NCBI RefSeq assembly: GCF_030035675.1
Contig: NC_084484.1
Span: 187,304,934-187,368,933, forward strand
Direction: 5' to 3'
Source of the DNA: Rhineura floridana
Lineage: Eukaryota; Chordata; Lepidosauria; Squamata; Rhineuridae
Length of the DNA: 64,000 nt
In this document: in pieces, positions 21,663 to 31,130 of the stretch
How positions within the stretch are numbered: the stretch's first letter is position 1
How the letters are laid out: every line of letters begins with the position of its first letter
The notes under the pieces: model-generated
The model's database searches: none
Seen by the model: only the letters and a program-made list of their open reading frames with translations
What the model was told of the DNA's origin: nothing
Position numbers and translations under genes: made by a program

Positions 21663-21744
21663 GCTTCCACGAAAAATTGCATTTCATATGTACTTAATAA
21701 AAAAGGGCTTTTGCTATAAATATGTCAGGAGGAAATGAAACTGA

Positions 21745-22030
21745 CAGAAAAGTTTTTCGTGTCTATTGCACCTCCCAGGCTCTCCCAGGGTCAGTGTGCA
21801 ATTGACAAGAAACAATGAAACAAAAAGGCCCTCCCCTTCTCCGTTAGCACTACTCCGAAGGGAGTAGACATGTAAATTTGGGGGTGGGGCCACAAGGAAA
21901 CAGCAATACTAAACCTTTCCATATGTGAATGAAAAACAGCTGATTGGAAGGTAGTGTGAATCTTGCAAATTTATCGTGATGGATAAAGCTGTGTCTTTAA
22001 TCTGAATTCAACTCCCATGTGAACCCGCCC
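21745..22030. mobile_element. DNA transposon end, same family as 60.3-61.3 kb
   Basis: Its reverse complement (gggcgggttcacatgggag, aagacacagctttatccatc, aaatttacatgtctactccc, gtttcattgtttcttgtcaa) aligns with the left end and inner part of the element at 60271-61263. Only one end was found. About 75-80% similarity by eye. Confidence 0.6.
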
Positions 22031-22242
22031 AAGTTTTCATGGTACTGTGTTTTGATAGGTTGTAACCTGCCCTGGGATCTTCTTGTGACGAGTGGGTGAG
22101 AAACAACAAATAACTAACAATAACACACTTTTTATAGTAGAATTTGCCATCTGCCCCGCCTCCATCAACAGAGCTTCCAGGTGGTCCTGCAAGTATCCCA
22201 ATCACCGACTGCAGATAGTCCAACCTTTCGGGAATGAGCTAG

Positions 22243-23226
22243 TCACCTCTTCTTGTTCGTAGAAGCCAAGCCCACGCATTTTCTCCAGAAGAGTTTCAAG
22301 AGGCTACTCCTGATCTCTTTGGTTCTCATGCCATAGATAAAAGGGTTAATGGCCCATGGGAAGAGCAGGTAGATGACACTTAGCAGGTTGTGGACGTCTT
22401 CTGAGGCTGCTTTGGCCACTCGGAAAACAATGGAGGAAGACAAAGTGGTGGAATAGGCAATGATGATGACGATGAGGTGAGTTCCGCAAGTGTGGAAGGC
22501 TTTGTGCTTGATGGTGCCTGATGTGATCTTGAGCGCCGTGTGGATGATCTGACTGTAGGAAGCCAGGAGGAAGCTAACGTCGAAAATTATGGTGAGGGAT
22601 CTCAACAGCATCCCTACAATCTTGTTCCTGGAGATGTCGCCGCAAGACAGCCTCATCAGGGCCATGTGCTCGCAAGCAAAGTGGCCGATGATGTTGGAAC
22701 GGCAAAAGCTCACTCGGGAAGCCAAGATCACCACTGGAGTGACGACAAAGACACTGCGAAGCATGGAGACGAGGACTAGCAGAGCCAGGAGTTTGTTAGT
22801 CATGAGGTCTGCATAGCGCAGTGGGTAGCAGATGGCCAGGTACCTGTCCAGAGCCATCATAAGAAGGACATTGCAGTCAAATATAAGTATAGCGTAAATA
22901 AAGAACATCTGTATGAGGCAGCTCGTCAGGGAGATGAAAGTGGCCCCAAGGATGAAGCTGAGGACCATTCTGGGGAGGATGTTGATGGCCCCAGCAGTGT
23001 TGACAGCAAAGAGCAATGCGATGAGCATGTACATGGGGGAGTGGAGGCTCTTCTCCGACTTCACTATGTAGATGAGGATGGAGTTGGCCGTGACGATCAT
23101 GACAAACAGGCAGAAGAATGGGATGGCCAAGAAGTGCCGGGTTGATTCCTGGAGGCCGGGGAAGGCAAGTAGGCGGAATTCTGTGTAGGAGACATTGGCA
23201 AGTTCAGCCTGGATGCCTCTTACCAT
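22243..23226 (-). CDS. Class I-like olfactory receptor, intact (327 aa)
   Basis: This encodes a seven-transmembrane odorant receptor, a G-protein-coupled receptor of olfactory neuron cilia. Visible marks: N-glycosylation sequon NVS at residues 11-13, HSPMY at 62-66 after TM1, MMALDRYLAIC at 123-133 (end of TM3), SY at 223-224 (TM5), KAFHTCGTH at 242-250 (TM6) and INPFIYG at 293-299 (TM7). Conserved extracellular cysteines lie near residues 103 and 185. An upstream in-frame ATG would give 353 aa, but the ATG at 23226 is preferred: it gives normal OR length, has A at -3 and G at +4, and sits one base after a pyrimidine-rich splice acceptor (ttgtcag). It is a close paralogue of the pseudogene at 10.7-11.6 kb on the same strand. 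The CEHM motif in the second extracellular loop and the long loops suggest class I. The exact subfamily is not recognised. Confidence 0.9.
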   Translation of the reverse strand: MVRGIQAELANVSYTEFRLLAFPGLQESTRHFLAIPFFCLFVMIVTANSILIYIVKSEKSLHSPMYMLIALLFAVNTAGAINILPRMVLSFILGATFISLTSCLIQMFFIYAILIFDCNVLLMMALDRYLAICYPLRYADLMTNKLLALLVLVSMLRSVFVVTPVVILASRVSFCRSNIIGHFACEHMALMRLSCGDISRNKIVGMLLRSLTIIFDVSFLLASYSQIIHTALKITSGTIKHKAFHTCGTHLIVIIIAYSTTLSSSIVFRVAKAASEDVHNLLSVIYLLFPWAINPFIYGMRTKEIRSSLLKLFWRKCVGLASTNKKR

Positions 23227-23304
23227 CCTGACAAAGCCAATAATGTGAAAAATATCAGAAGAGGGGAAAAACACACATGCTTCAAATTCCAAGGAGTCAT
23301 ACAT

Positions 23305-24113
23305 AGCATTCTTAGCAGTGAGCCCCGCATAGGAGGGCTCAGAAATATTTCAAATGCCTGGCCACTTCCAGAGCTTCTCAGAACTGGATTCACAACTTAA
23401 GACCTTCACCGTTTGGTTCTCTGGCTGGTCCTTGGATAAAGCCAAAGGTAATGTTATGTAATGTTATGTAAGAGGATCAAAGAGCAGTGACTGTGAGCTA
23501 CCTGCCCTCCATGTTTGGAGCCTGATTCTCAGGGACCAGATGTCCGTCCCTCTGGTCTTGCACAACATTTAGAATTTGATTTCCGCCACTTGAGTACAAA
23601 ATGCATACAGTTTTATACTATAAATTACAGCTTTTTCTTCCAGATTACTTGGAGCAAATGTCCTGCATTCAGGTACTTTGAAAGGGAAAGCTCCAAGTTA
23701 ACAAAACCCTTTTGTAATGATTATAATAAATGCATATTTTGTGTTTGGGTATCGAGTTCTTCAGTCTCACAGCCACACACATTTTACTAGCACCTTCAAT
23801 AGATATATAGCATTTTTCAGAGCAAGATATGCTTTTTAAAATGGCAGATCCCAATCTAAATCTCAACCTGGAGGAGACCAGAAAGGGAGGCAAAGGGAGA
23901 GAGAGAGAAAGAAGGAAGGAAGGAAGGAAGGGGGAAGCAGGATGGGAACCAGAGCAGTTCCATGCACTTTGGATTCATTTCAGGCGGAGACAGCTGGATT
24001 AAACCAAGGCATCATGGAATGATGGAAAAGGGAGAGAAAAGGTGGAAGAGACCCTGACTTTCTCTGATCTTCCCGTTATGGCTTCCCCTCTCTTGGACAG
24101 ATGATACTTGTAT
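23305..24113. other. No supported gene
   Basis: OR 5' flank. A (GAAG)n run lies at about 23908-23932. Nothing else is recognised. Confidence 0.4.
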
Positions 24114-24337
24114 TCATTTATTTATTATTTATCAGATTTATATCCCACCCTTCCTCCCAGAAGGAGCCCAGAGTGGCAAATAAAAACACTAAAAACACTC
24201 TAAAACATCTTAAGCAGAAAACATATTTAAAACATATTAAAACAAAACAGCTTCAAAAAGATCTTAAAAAGTAATTCCTACACAGATGCAGACTAGGATA
24301 AGGTCTCTACTTAAAAGGCTTGTTGAAAGAGGAAGGT
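24114..24337 (-). mobile_element. L2-type LINE 3' UTR fragment
   Basis: Starts with atttatcagatttatatccc and ccttcctcccagaaggagcc and continues through aaacactctaaaacatctta and cacagatgcagac to aaaggcttgttgaaagagga. This is the terminal 220 bases of the subfamily at 6.7 kb, on the minus strand. Confidence 0.8.
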
Positions 24338-24865
24338 ATGAATATAAAAGTCTGGACCGAGTTGTTTCTTCGAGTGGATCGGCCCCCGTTTTGATGTGAT
24401 GAGCTCTACTGTAAGCAAGTTATGTTGTCTTTATGCCAATCTGGGCTAGGATTGATTAATTTTATGTGTGTAAACATATAAAAAGAGCTAAATATAGTTT
24501 TAAAAAAAGTACGAAAAGTAACATCATGCTGTTGATCTGCATTGGCCTTCCTCCTCCTCCTCCTGCACCCCACCCATTCATTGCAGTGGATCCTGGGCAT
24601 TACTCTACATTTTGTTTATTTCAAGGGGCCTCAAAGCTTCACAGTGGGTTGTCCGTGCCCCAAGGCCCCTGATTTCCACTGCAACTGAGGGGTGCTTTGT
24701 TCTTACTTTTTGTTCTTTGAAACAGATGTCCAAATAAAAAAGGCACACAACCAGCGTAATTTATGATCGGCAGATGCTGCAAGCAAAACCGAGGCCAGTA
24801 GTGATCCTCCTGGCTTGCTGATCTAGGGCCACAATTGCCTTTCAGGGGGAAAGAGATCCTCATAC

Positions 24866-25058
24866 CTTTATGGGGAGAGTGTTCAAGCTCACGTTTTGCA
24901 TGCAGACGGTCCCTGGTTCAGTCCCTGGACTCTCCAGCTACAATGATCTTGTGCAGCAGCCCTGGGGGGACCTTCTCTGCCTGCAACTGCTTCTAATCTG
25001 GACAGACGAGACCGCACTGGCCCAGATGGACCTGTGGTCTGACCCAGTATAACGGGGA
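24866..25058 (+). mobile_element. tRNA-derived SINE
   Basis: The plus strand shows gttttgcatgcagacggtcc and a good polymerase III B box (ggttcagtccc). The SINE body follows, then gacctgtggtctgacccagt and ataacggggaagg. It is the same family as the copy at 7.94 kb, in the other orientation. Confidence 0.75.
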
Positions 25059-25417
25059 AGGAGGGCTGGTGGTCTGACTCAGGAGACACTTCCAGTGATC
25101 CTGTGAGGCCTAAGCAGTCCTGACTGCAGAGGTCTGTCTACAGGGAGGGATTATTTTTGTGATAACAATTTTACTCAGGCGAGGTGAGCTAAGAAAACTA
25201 CAATCCAGCCAAGTCCACCTACAACCTGATTTCTTAAATACTTTCTATGGAACATATTAACGTTTGAAGGAGGCAGAGTTCTTGGATTGCTCTGGAGTGA
25301 TGGGATGGCCCAATGTGAGCTTTGACAATTAGCCACTGGTTTGCCTTTGGGAACGGTGGAAGTCCCCTTCTTTGGTTGCCCAAGCGGTGGCCCCTGGGCA
25401 TTAACATAACACTAGAA

Positions 25418-25790
25418 TGCATAACACTAGACAAAAGGAAGCACTTCTTTACTCAGTGCATAGTTAAACTATGGAATTTGCTCCCACGAGATGCAGTAAT
25501 GGCCACCAGCTTGGACGGCTTTAAAAGAAGATTAGACAAATTCATGGAGGACAGGGCTATCAATGGCTACTAGCCATGATGGCTGTGCTCTGCCACCCTA
25601 GTCAGAGGCAGCATGCTTCTGAAAACCAGTTGCCGGAAGCCTCAGGAGGGGAGAGTGTTCTTGCACTCGGGTCCTGCTTGCGGGCTTCCCCCAGGCACCT
25701 GGTTGGCCACTGTGAGAACAGGATGCTGGACTAGATGGGCCACTGGCCTGATCCAGCAGGCTCTTCTTATGTTCTTATCTTCTTAACACT
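25418..25790 (+). mobile_element. CR1 LINE 3' end
   Basis: The text KHFFTQCIVKLWNLLPRDAV, MATSLDGFKRRLDKFMED and INGY precedes a 3' UTR nearly identical to the one at 19.46-19.68 kb. It ends in ttcttatgttcttatcttctta. A recent, 5'-truncated copy. Confidence 0.88.
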
Positions 25791-26200
25791 AGAACTCATT
25801 GACATCCAATGAGGCTGAATGTTGGATGATTCAGGACTGACAAAAGAAAGTCCTTCATGCAGCACAAAGTTTAAACTATGGAATTTGCTTCTGCAGGAGA
25901 CAGCGATGGCCATCAACTTGGATGGATTTAAAAGAGGGTTAGGCAAATTCATGGAGTGTAAGGCTATCGATGCCTACAAGCCACGACGGCTATGGTCTGC
26001 CACCATAGTCAGAGGCAGGATGCTTCTGAATACCAGGTTTCTAGAAACCGCAGGAAGGAAGAGTGCTTTTGCACTCAGGTCTTACTTGTTGGCTTCCCAT
26101 GGGCACCTGGTTGGGCACTGTGAGAACAGGATGCTGGGCTAGATGGGCCATGGGCCTGATCCAGCAGGTTCTTTATATGTTGTTATGTTGTTGTCTTCTG
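25791..26200 (+). mobile_element. Older CR1 LINE 3' end, adjacent copy
   Basis: A second CR1 3' end follows at once: FKLWNLLLQETAMAINLDGF, KRGLGKFMECKAIDAY, then a diverged 3' UTR and a ttgttatgttgttg tail. The words aacactaga occur before both copies, so the younger one probably inserted into this one. Confidence 0.8.
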
Positions 26201-26499
26201 CTGTACCATGCTCTTTCTGCCATTTTGCAGGTCTATCTAAAGCCACCCATTTAAACCAGGATTGGGAAATGTGAGGTGAATTGAATGTGCGCAGTCTCCT
26301 TGAATACACTGTGGCCTCTGGAGTCTGTCCCACCCTCTTTCTTCACATGGCATAGAAGGACTCGACTGCATCCTGTAATATTTCATCCTGCAACGAGGGT
26401 GAAAAATATTTAACTTGTTCCTAAGATCAGCCTCTGCACTTCTGCACTGGAAAGTGGCCAACGTAATACCAATTTTTAAAGCAGGGAGCCAGGAGAAAT

Positions 26500-27344
26500 C
26501 TGGAAAATGCACGTTGGGACAAAAATCCTAATTTCACCTGTATGTTAATGGCGCTCATCACCCGCCCCCTTTAGAAAATAAATACATTTAAACTCTATCA
26601 GATCTGCCTGCTTGCAGCCAGTGGTGGCGGCGGCTGTTACCACAAGACCTTTTTCTTCTCCCCTCCCTGAACAGAGAGCAAAGCCCAACTGGATCTTTTC
26701 CTCTTTTCTTCCCTCCTCCCTTACCCACCTCCCTCAAAAAGCTAATCTAGAAATTCTGCATTTTCCCTATTCTTGAATTTTGGTGTTCCAACTGAAAAGG
26801 ATTTGCAGCGGCCAATCTAGATCATGATTGTCTAGGCTGAAGGGCTCTCCGGAGTTTCGACAGGCAATATCCTCAGGGGCTTGCCAGGGATTGAACAAGG
26901 GATCTTTTCCATGCTGATACGCACATCTTCTGTTTCCATCGAAGTTAGTGCTCAGGTTCTATATCTGACAGTGCAATCCTATGTACATGTCTGCTTGGAT
27001 GGAAATCCCTAGGAATCTGTTTATTTTATTTATTTATTCAGTTTATATCACACCCTTCCTCTCAAAGGAGCCCAGAACGGCAGGAAAGCGTGCATAGGAG
27101 TGTGGATTAAGTTATGTCTCTAAATTATATGGTTGACAAAACAATTAAAAAGACATCTAATGGAATACTAAAGTGTGTGTTGTTTTTCTTTGACCAAAAG
27201 TGGTTGTCCCATTGGTCAACCTTTGATATAGTTTAAAGGGGAGGGGCCAAGATGGAGGGGTGTGGTTTAAGAAGGAAAGGATGGGGCCAAAGGTCCCTCT
27301 GGTATCTTGTGCCTGGGGCCCCAAGAAACCCGGAGCTGGCCCTG
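26500..27344 (+). repeat. Duplicated composite block, copy 1 (~0.84 kb)
   Basis: This block matches 58940-59784 at a constant offset of 32440 bases with no gaps. By line-by-line comparison of 26521-27344 I count about 25 differences, most of them in the outer 60 bases at each end. It contains a CR1 scrap, a minus-strand SINE (26831-26960) and a minus-strand L2 tail (27015-27110). It is therefore a composite, not one simple element. Confidence 0.9.
26831..26960 (-). mobile_element. tRNA-derived SINE in duplicated block
   Basis: ccagggattgaacaagggat is the reverse of a SINE B box region (ccttgttcaatccctgg), and agggctctccggagtttcga is SINE body text. The A box is decayed. Confidence 0.6.
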
Positions 27345-27455
27345 CCCCTGTTGCTTCCCATGGGCATCTGAGTGGCTGCTGTCAGGACAGAGTGCTGGCC
27401 TAGATGGGCCCCTTTGGTCTGATCCATCTTCAGGGCTTTTCTTACCTTCTTACGC

Positions 27456-28450
27456 GAAGGAGACCATTGCATTTAAGGGAGGCACACATTTAAGCTTGAC
27501 ACAAAATTGCCACAGACTGTACTTTTTGCATTTCATAGATGTTTTGCGCCCCAATTTACACTCTTCCCCCTTTTACATCCAGAGGGGCATATATAGCTGC
27601 CAACTGAGGAGAATGCTTTGTGCACCTGATAAAGTGGCCTCCAGACTATGAATGCTTAAATGACGCCATTATTCATTGTCCGGTCTCGTACAGGAGCTAC
27701 CCAGCCAGGCCCTGCCCTCAGGACGACAAACCTGAAACCACAGCAGAAACCTTCCTCCTTCAGGCAGGGAGGGACTCGCAGCTTTCCGGTACCATGAAAA
27801 GCTCAGAGAGTTTAGTTTTGGGCCTGGTGGCCTCTTTCAGTATCTGCATTTAGAAGTGGACAAAGTCAGAAGTCTCTCATGTTGCCGCTGTTCCTCTTTC
27901 CTGTCCTTTTGCGCTCCCCAGGGGTGCCATGGTGGCCACAGCGTACAATTAGCCATAATGAGCTGGACAATAACAGTGCAGGCCACAGAGGCATTGATTC
28001 GCTCTGGGCTCGCCCGCCGCACAGCGCCTGCCCGGACGCAGCTGCCTCAATTAGCTGCCTGTTGCAACAATTGCCGTCTCTCCCCCACAGGGCTGACTTT
28101 CCATGGAATAAGTCTGCTTTTCCCTTTGTGCCTTAAGTTGCTGCTTTGGAGAGAGAAAACTTTTCTTTGTGCTCTTAGGGAAACTTTGTGCTGTCCCACA
28201 CAGCTGCATTTTCTTTGTGGCAAACCTCCCAGCAATACCGTTTAGATTTTAGAATCTGGTGTCCTTCTGCTCGATCTTGGCCTCGATTTTAACATCAAAT
28301 CCTCACAGGTTTGCTTTTGAAAGATCTCCTGAGCGCTAGTGAGGGACAAGCTAGGCACTTAGTTTTTTCTGGTGACAAGCTCAAAAGGAGGATCCTACAG
28401 GTGAAGTCGGCAGACACAATGTTTTAAGGTGGCAATGCAATCCTATACAC
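27456..28450. other. No supported gene
   Basis: About 1 kb of unassigned sequence. Overlapping open frames at 27.85-28.25 kb on both strands have no recognisable domains. Confidence 0.4.
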
Positions 28451-28545
28451 CAGCCTTCCCCAACCCGGTGCCCTCCAAGTTTCCCATCACAATGGGAGTT
28501 ATAGTTATAACTATCTGGAGGGCACCACCAGGTTTGGAAGGGCTG
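28451..28545. mobile_element. Short hAT-like MITE nested in another repeat
   Basis: Ends cagccttccccaacc and ggtttggaagggctg are inverted, as are gtgccctcc and ggagggcac inside. Flanks cctataca and ccttatgc are similar. The host sequence (gcaatcctataca before it, ctgggagtaagcccactgaa after it) is another common reptile repeat that continues to about 28.61 kb. Confidence 0.6.
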
Positions 28546-29084
28546 CCTTATGCATTTGCCTGGGAGTAAGCCCACTGAACTCAGTGGTACTTACCTCTGA
28601 GCAGAGATATAGAGAGTCATGCTGGAAGCTCTTTGAGCACTCATCTCCTGCCCAGAAAACAGATGCCTTGCAATGGAATGAAGGTGCATTCAAAACACTC
28701 CCATCAAATGTTCTGTGTCCCGTTGGCAACAAATTCTGATTTATTTTTTCTGACTGCATGCCTCAATTGGATTACTTGAAGCAGTCATCCACAGAGAGCC
28801 AAACTTTTAGTGTCACATGATTCTGAATCCACAAAAATGGGTCGGAGAGAGTTTCATGAGGCAGAAGGGTGTGTGGACATGTTCTTTGGGTGGCTGTTCT
28901 ACCCTTTATTACAGTTAGTGGAGCTTCACTGGATACTTGCAAAATAGAGGGGGCTGGGAAGAGCTGCTATAGGGATCTGAAATGTTGTCAGGGATTCCCT
29001 CCTCGCTGGATTCATCCCAAACCCTCTTTGGGCCTAGCAAGTGCCTTCTTGTTTCAGGGCTCTGCTCCGTTCCTTTGATCTGTT
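28546..29084. other. Repeat remnant then unassigned sequence
   Basis: The first ~65 bases finish the repeat that hosts the MITE. The rest shows no gene. Confidence 0.4.
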
Positions 29085-29655
29085 TATTCATTTTATTTAT
29101 TTATTATTTGATTTATATCCCGCCCTTCTTCCCAGCAGGAGCCCAGGGCGGCAAACAGAAGCACTAAAAACACATCAAAACATCATAAAAACAGACCCTA
29201 AAATACACCAAAACAAAACAACTTTAAAAACATTTTTTGCTTTTAAAACATCTTTAAAAAAGGGTTAAAAAACATATTGTTTTAAAAAAACATATTAAAA
29301 AGCAATTCCAACACAGACACAGATTGGGATAGGTCTTAACTTAAAAGGCTTTTGAAAGAGGAAAGTCTTCAAAAGGCGCCGAAAAGATAGCAGAGATGGC
29401 GCCTGCCTAATATTCAAAGGGAGGGAATTCCACAGGGTAGGTGCTGCCACACTAAAGATCTGTTTCCTATATTGTGCGGAACGGACCTCCTGATAAGATG
29501 GTATCTGCAGGAGGCCCTCACCCGCAGAGCACATTGATCGACTGGGTGTATAAGGGGTAAGACGGTCTTTCAGGTATCCTGGTCCCGAGCTGTATAGGGC
29601 TTTGTACACCAAGACTAGAACCTTGAACTTGGCCCGGTAGCATCTGTTGATGATC
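29085..29655 (-). mobile_element. L2-type LINE 3' end
   Basis: On the minus strand YRAKFKVLVLVYKALYSSGP, GYLKDRLTPYTPSRSM, AAPTLWNSLPLNIRQAPS and FRRLLKTFLFQKPFK are read at 29295-29657. The 3' UTR and the ccagcaggagcccagggc terminus follow. The frame is open for 120 codons, so the copy is fairly young. It belongs to the same subfamily as 6.7, 44 and 53 kb. Confidence 0.85.
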
Positions 29656-30824
29656 ACATCCTTTCAAGGAGCTGCCCCAGGCCTCCATGAATGTCATTTC
29701 TGGCCAGAAGACACTGGGCGCTGTTCCTCCTGCCCACCCTGTGTCCTCCCTGCCCACCTCCCCATTTCCCCGACACACACAAAGCAGATTATTTTCAATG
29801 ATAGCTAAACTGCCAACACAAGCTCTAAATTTTGACTACTTGAATAGGTTTCATTTGGCCTGCAACTGGTTCAGAATGAGACTGATGGGGTATTGATTGG
29901 CAAAAGCCAAATGCACACAATGTCAGTTTTGTAAATGTTGCTATATGGAGTGTGCCTATTCAGGGTTTCAGCCAGCCAGCCAGCCAGCCATGCCCTCTTC
30001 CAGGGTACTCCATTCCATTTCTGCTTCCCCTGGTTTTCCTCTCCTCCCTCAACAGTCACCCAGAATTTTGTGAGCATTGCTCAGGCTCAGTCCTCAGTGG
30101 GCTGTTTTTGGGGTTCACCCAGACACTTTTTTTTTACTCCCCCCCCAGGCCTGCAGACCACTGCCTCTTGTGCTGCCGTTTTCATTACATAAAGACCCAC
30201 ACTTAGAGAATTAGTTTGCTACAGGCCTGGTTGCTGCTGCTGTCTGCAATTTTAGCTGCAGTTGTCTATTAATTCAGGCAGTTTTAATATTTTATTTATT
30301 TATATAAACCATTTATACCCCCTACCTTTTTGCAGGATGGCCTTTTAAGATGGGCTTTAAGTTGCACAAATCACAGTCTATCAATCAAACCAACAAACAA
30401 AAATACAGGACTACAAATTAAAAAAGCAGATAAAAATTACAGTGAGCAAATAAATCACCCTAGTAAAAACCATTAAAAAGGATTTCAAATGCCAGTTAAA
30501 ACTGTTTAAAATACTTTTTTATATGATGGAATTAATTTCATATTTTATTTTTAATTGTAAATTGTAATTATGAATTGTGATACATACATACCTACAAACA
30601 AATAAATTCATTTTGTCATCTACTTCCCTTCTGATATTTTTTTCTTTTCATGTGTTAGACAACTTTTAAAAGACCCTGTCTGTTCTCATAACCTGAATCT
30701 GTGTTGCTTTTGGTAACTATCTATCAATATATTTTAGGTTTAAAAATATATATTAATCAATGTAAAGTATATATTCAATGTTGTATAAGGTTTTTGCTCA
30801 TGTTAAAAATAACTATTGTTTGGG
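29656..30824. other. No supported gene
   Basis: Unassigned. (CCAG)n occurs at about 29.98 kb, and an A/T-rich stretch at 30.28-30.6 kb (tatttatttatataaaccat) may be an old LINE tail. Confidence 0.4.
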
Positions 30825-31130
30825 TGTTATCTAATTGGGTGTTAGAACAAATTAAACCAGAACTATCACTAGAAGCTAGAATGATGAAACTGAGGTTATC
30901 ATACTTTGGACATATCATGAGAAGAGATGATTCACTAGAAAAGATAATAATGCTGGAAAAAACAGAAGGGCGTAGAAAAAGAGGAAGGCCAAACAAGAGA
31001 TGGATTGACTCCATAAAGGAAGCCACAGACCTGGACTTGCAAGATCTGAACAGGGTGGTTCATGACAGACGCTCTTGGAGGTCGCTGATTCATACGTTGA
31101 AATCTACTTGAAGGCACATAACAGCAACAT
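30825..31130 (+). mobile_element. RTE-BovB LINE, 3' end
   Basis: An open frame reads NWVLEQIKPELSLEARMMKL, RLSYFGHIMRRDDSLEKIIM, RKRGRPNKRWIDSIKEATDL and DLQDLNRVVHDRRSWRSLIH. It is followed by cttgaaggcacataacagca. Better preserved than the copy at 12.2 kb, with no stop in the C-terminus. Confidence 0.88.

Larger units (their letters stand above)
26405..27455 (+). mobile_element. CR1 LINE remnants flanking a duplicated block
   Basis: At 26405-26520 are CR1 RT-start words (HWKVANVIPIFKAGSQEKSG) joined to a later CR1 piece (gcacgttgggacaaaaatcc). At 27350-27455 a CR1 3' UTR follows (gtgctggcctagatgggccc, cttaccttctta). The non-CR1 block between them also occurs at 58.9-59.8 kb. Confidence 0.6.

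Noticed and set aside
24900-24950. Good polymerase III B box, possible tRNA
   Set aside because: Same SINE family in plus orientation; no acceptor stem pairing seen.
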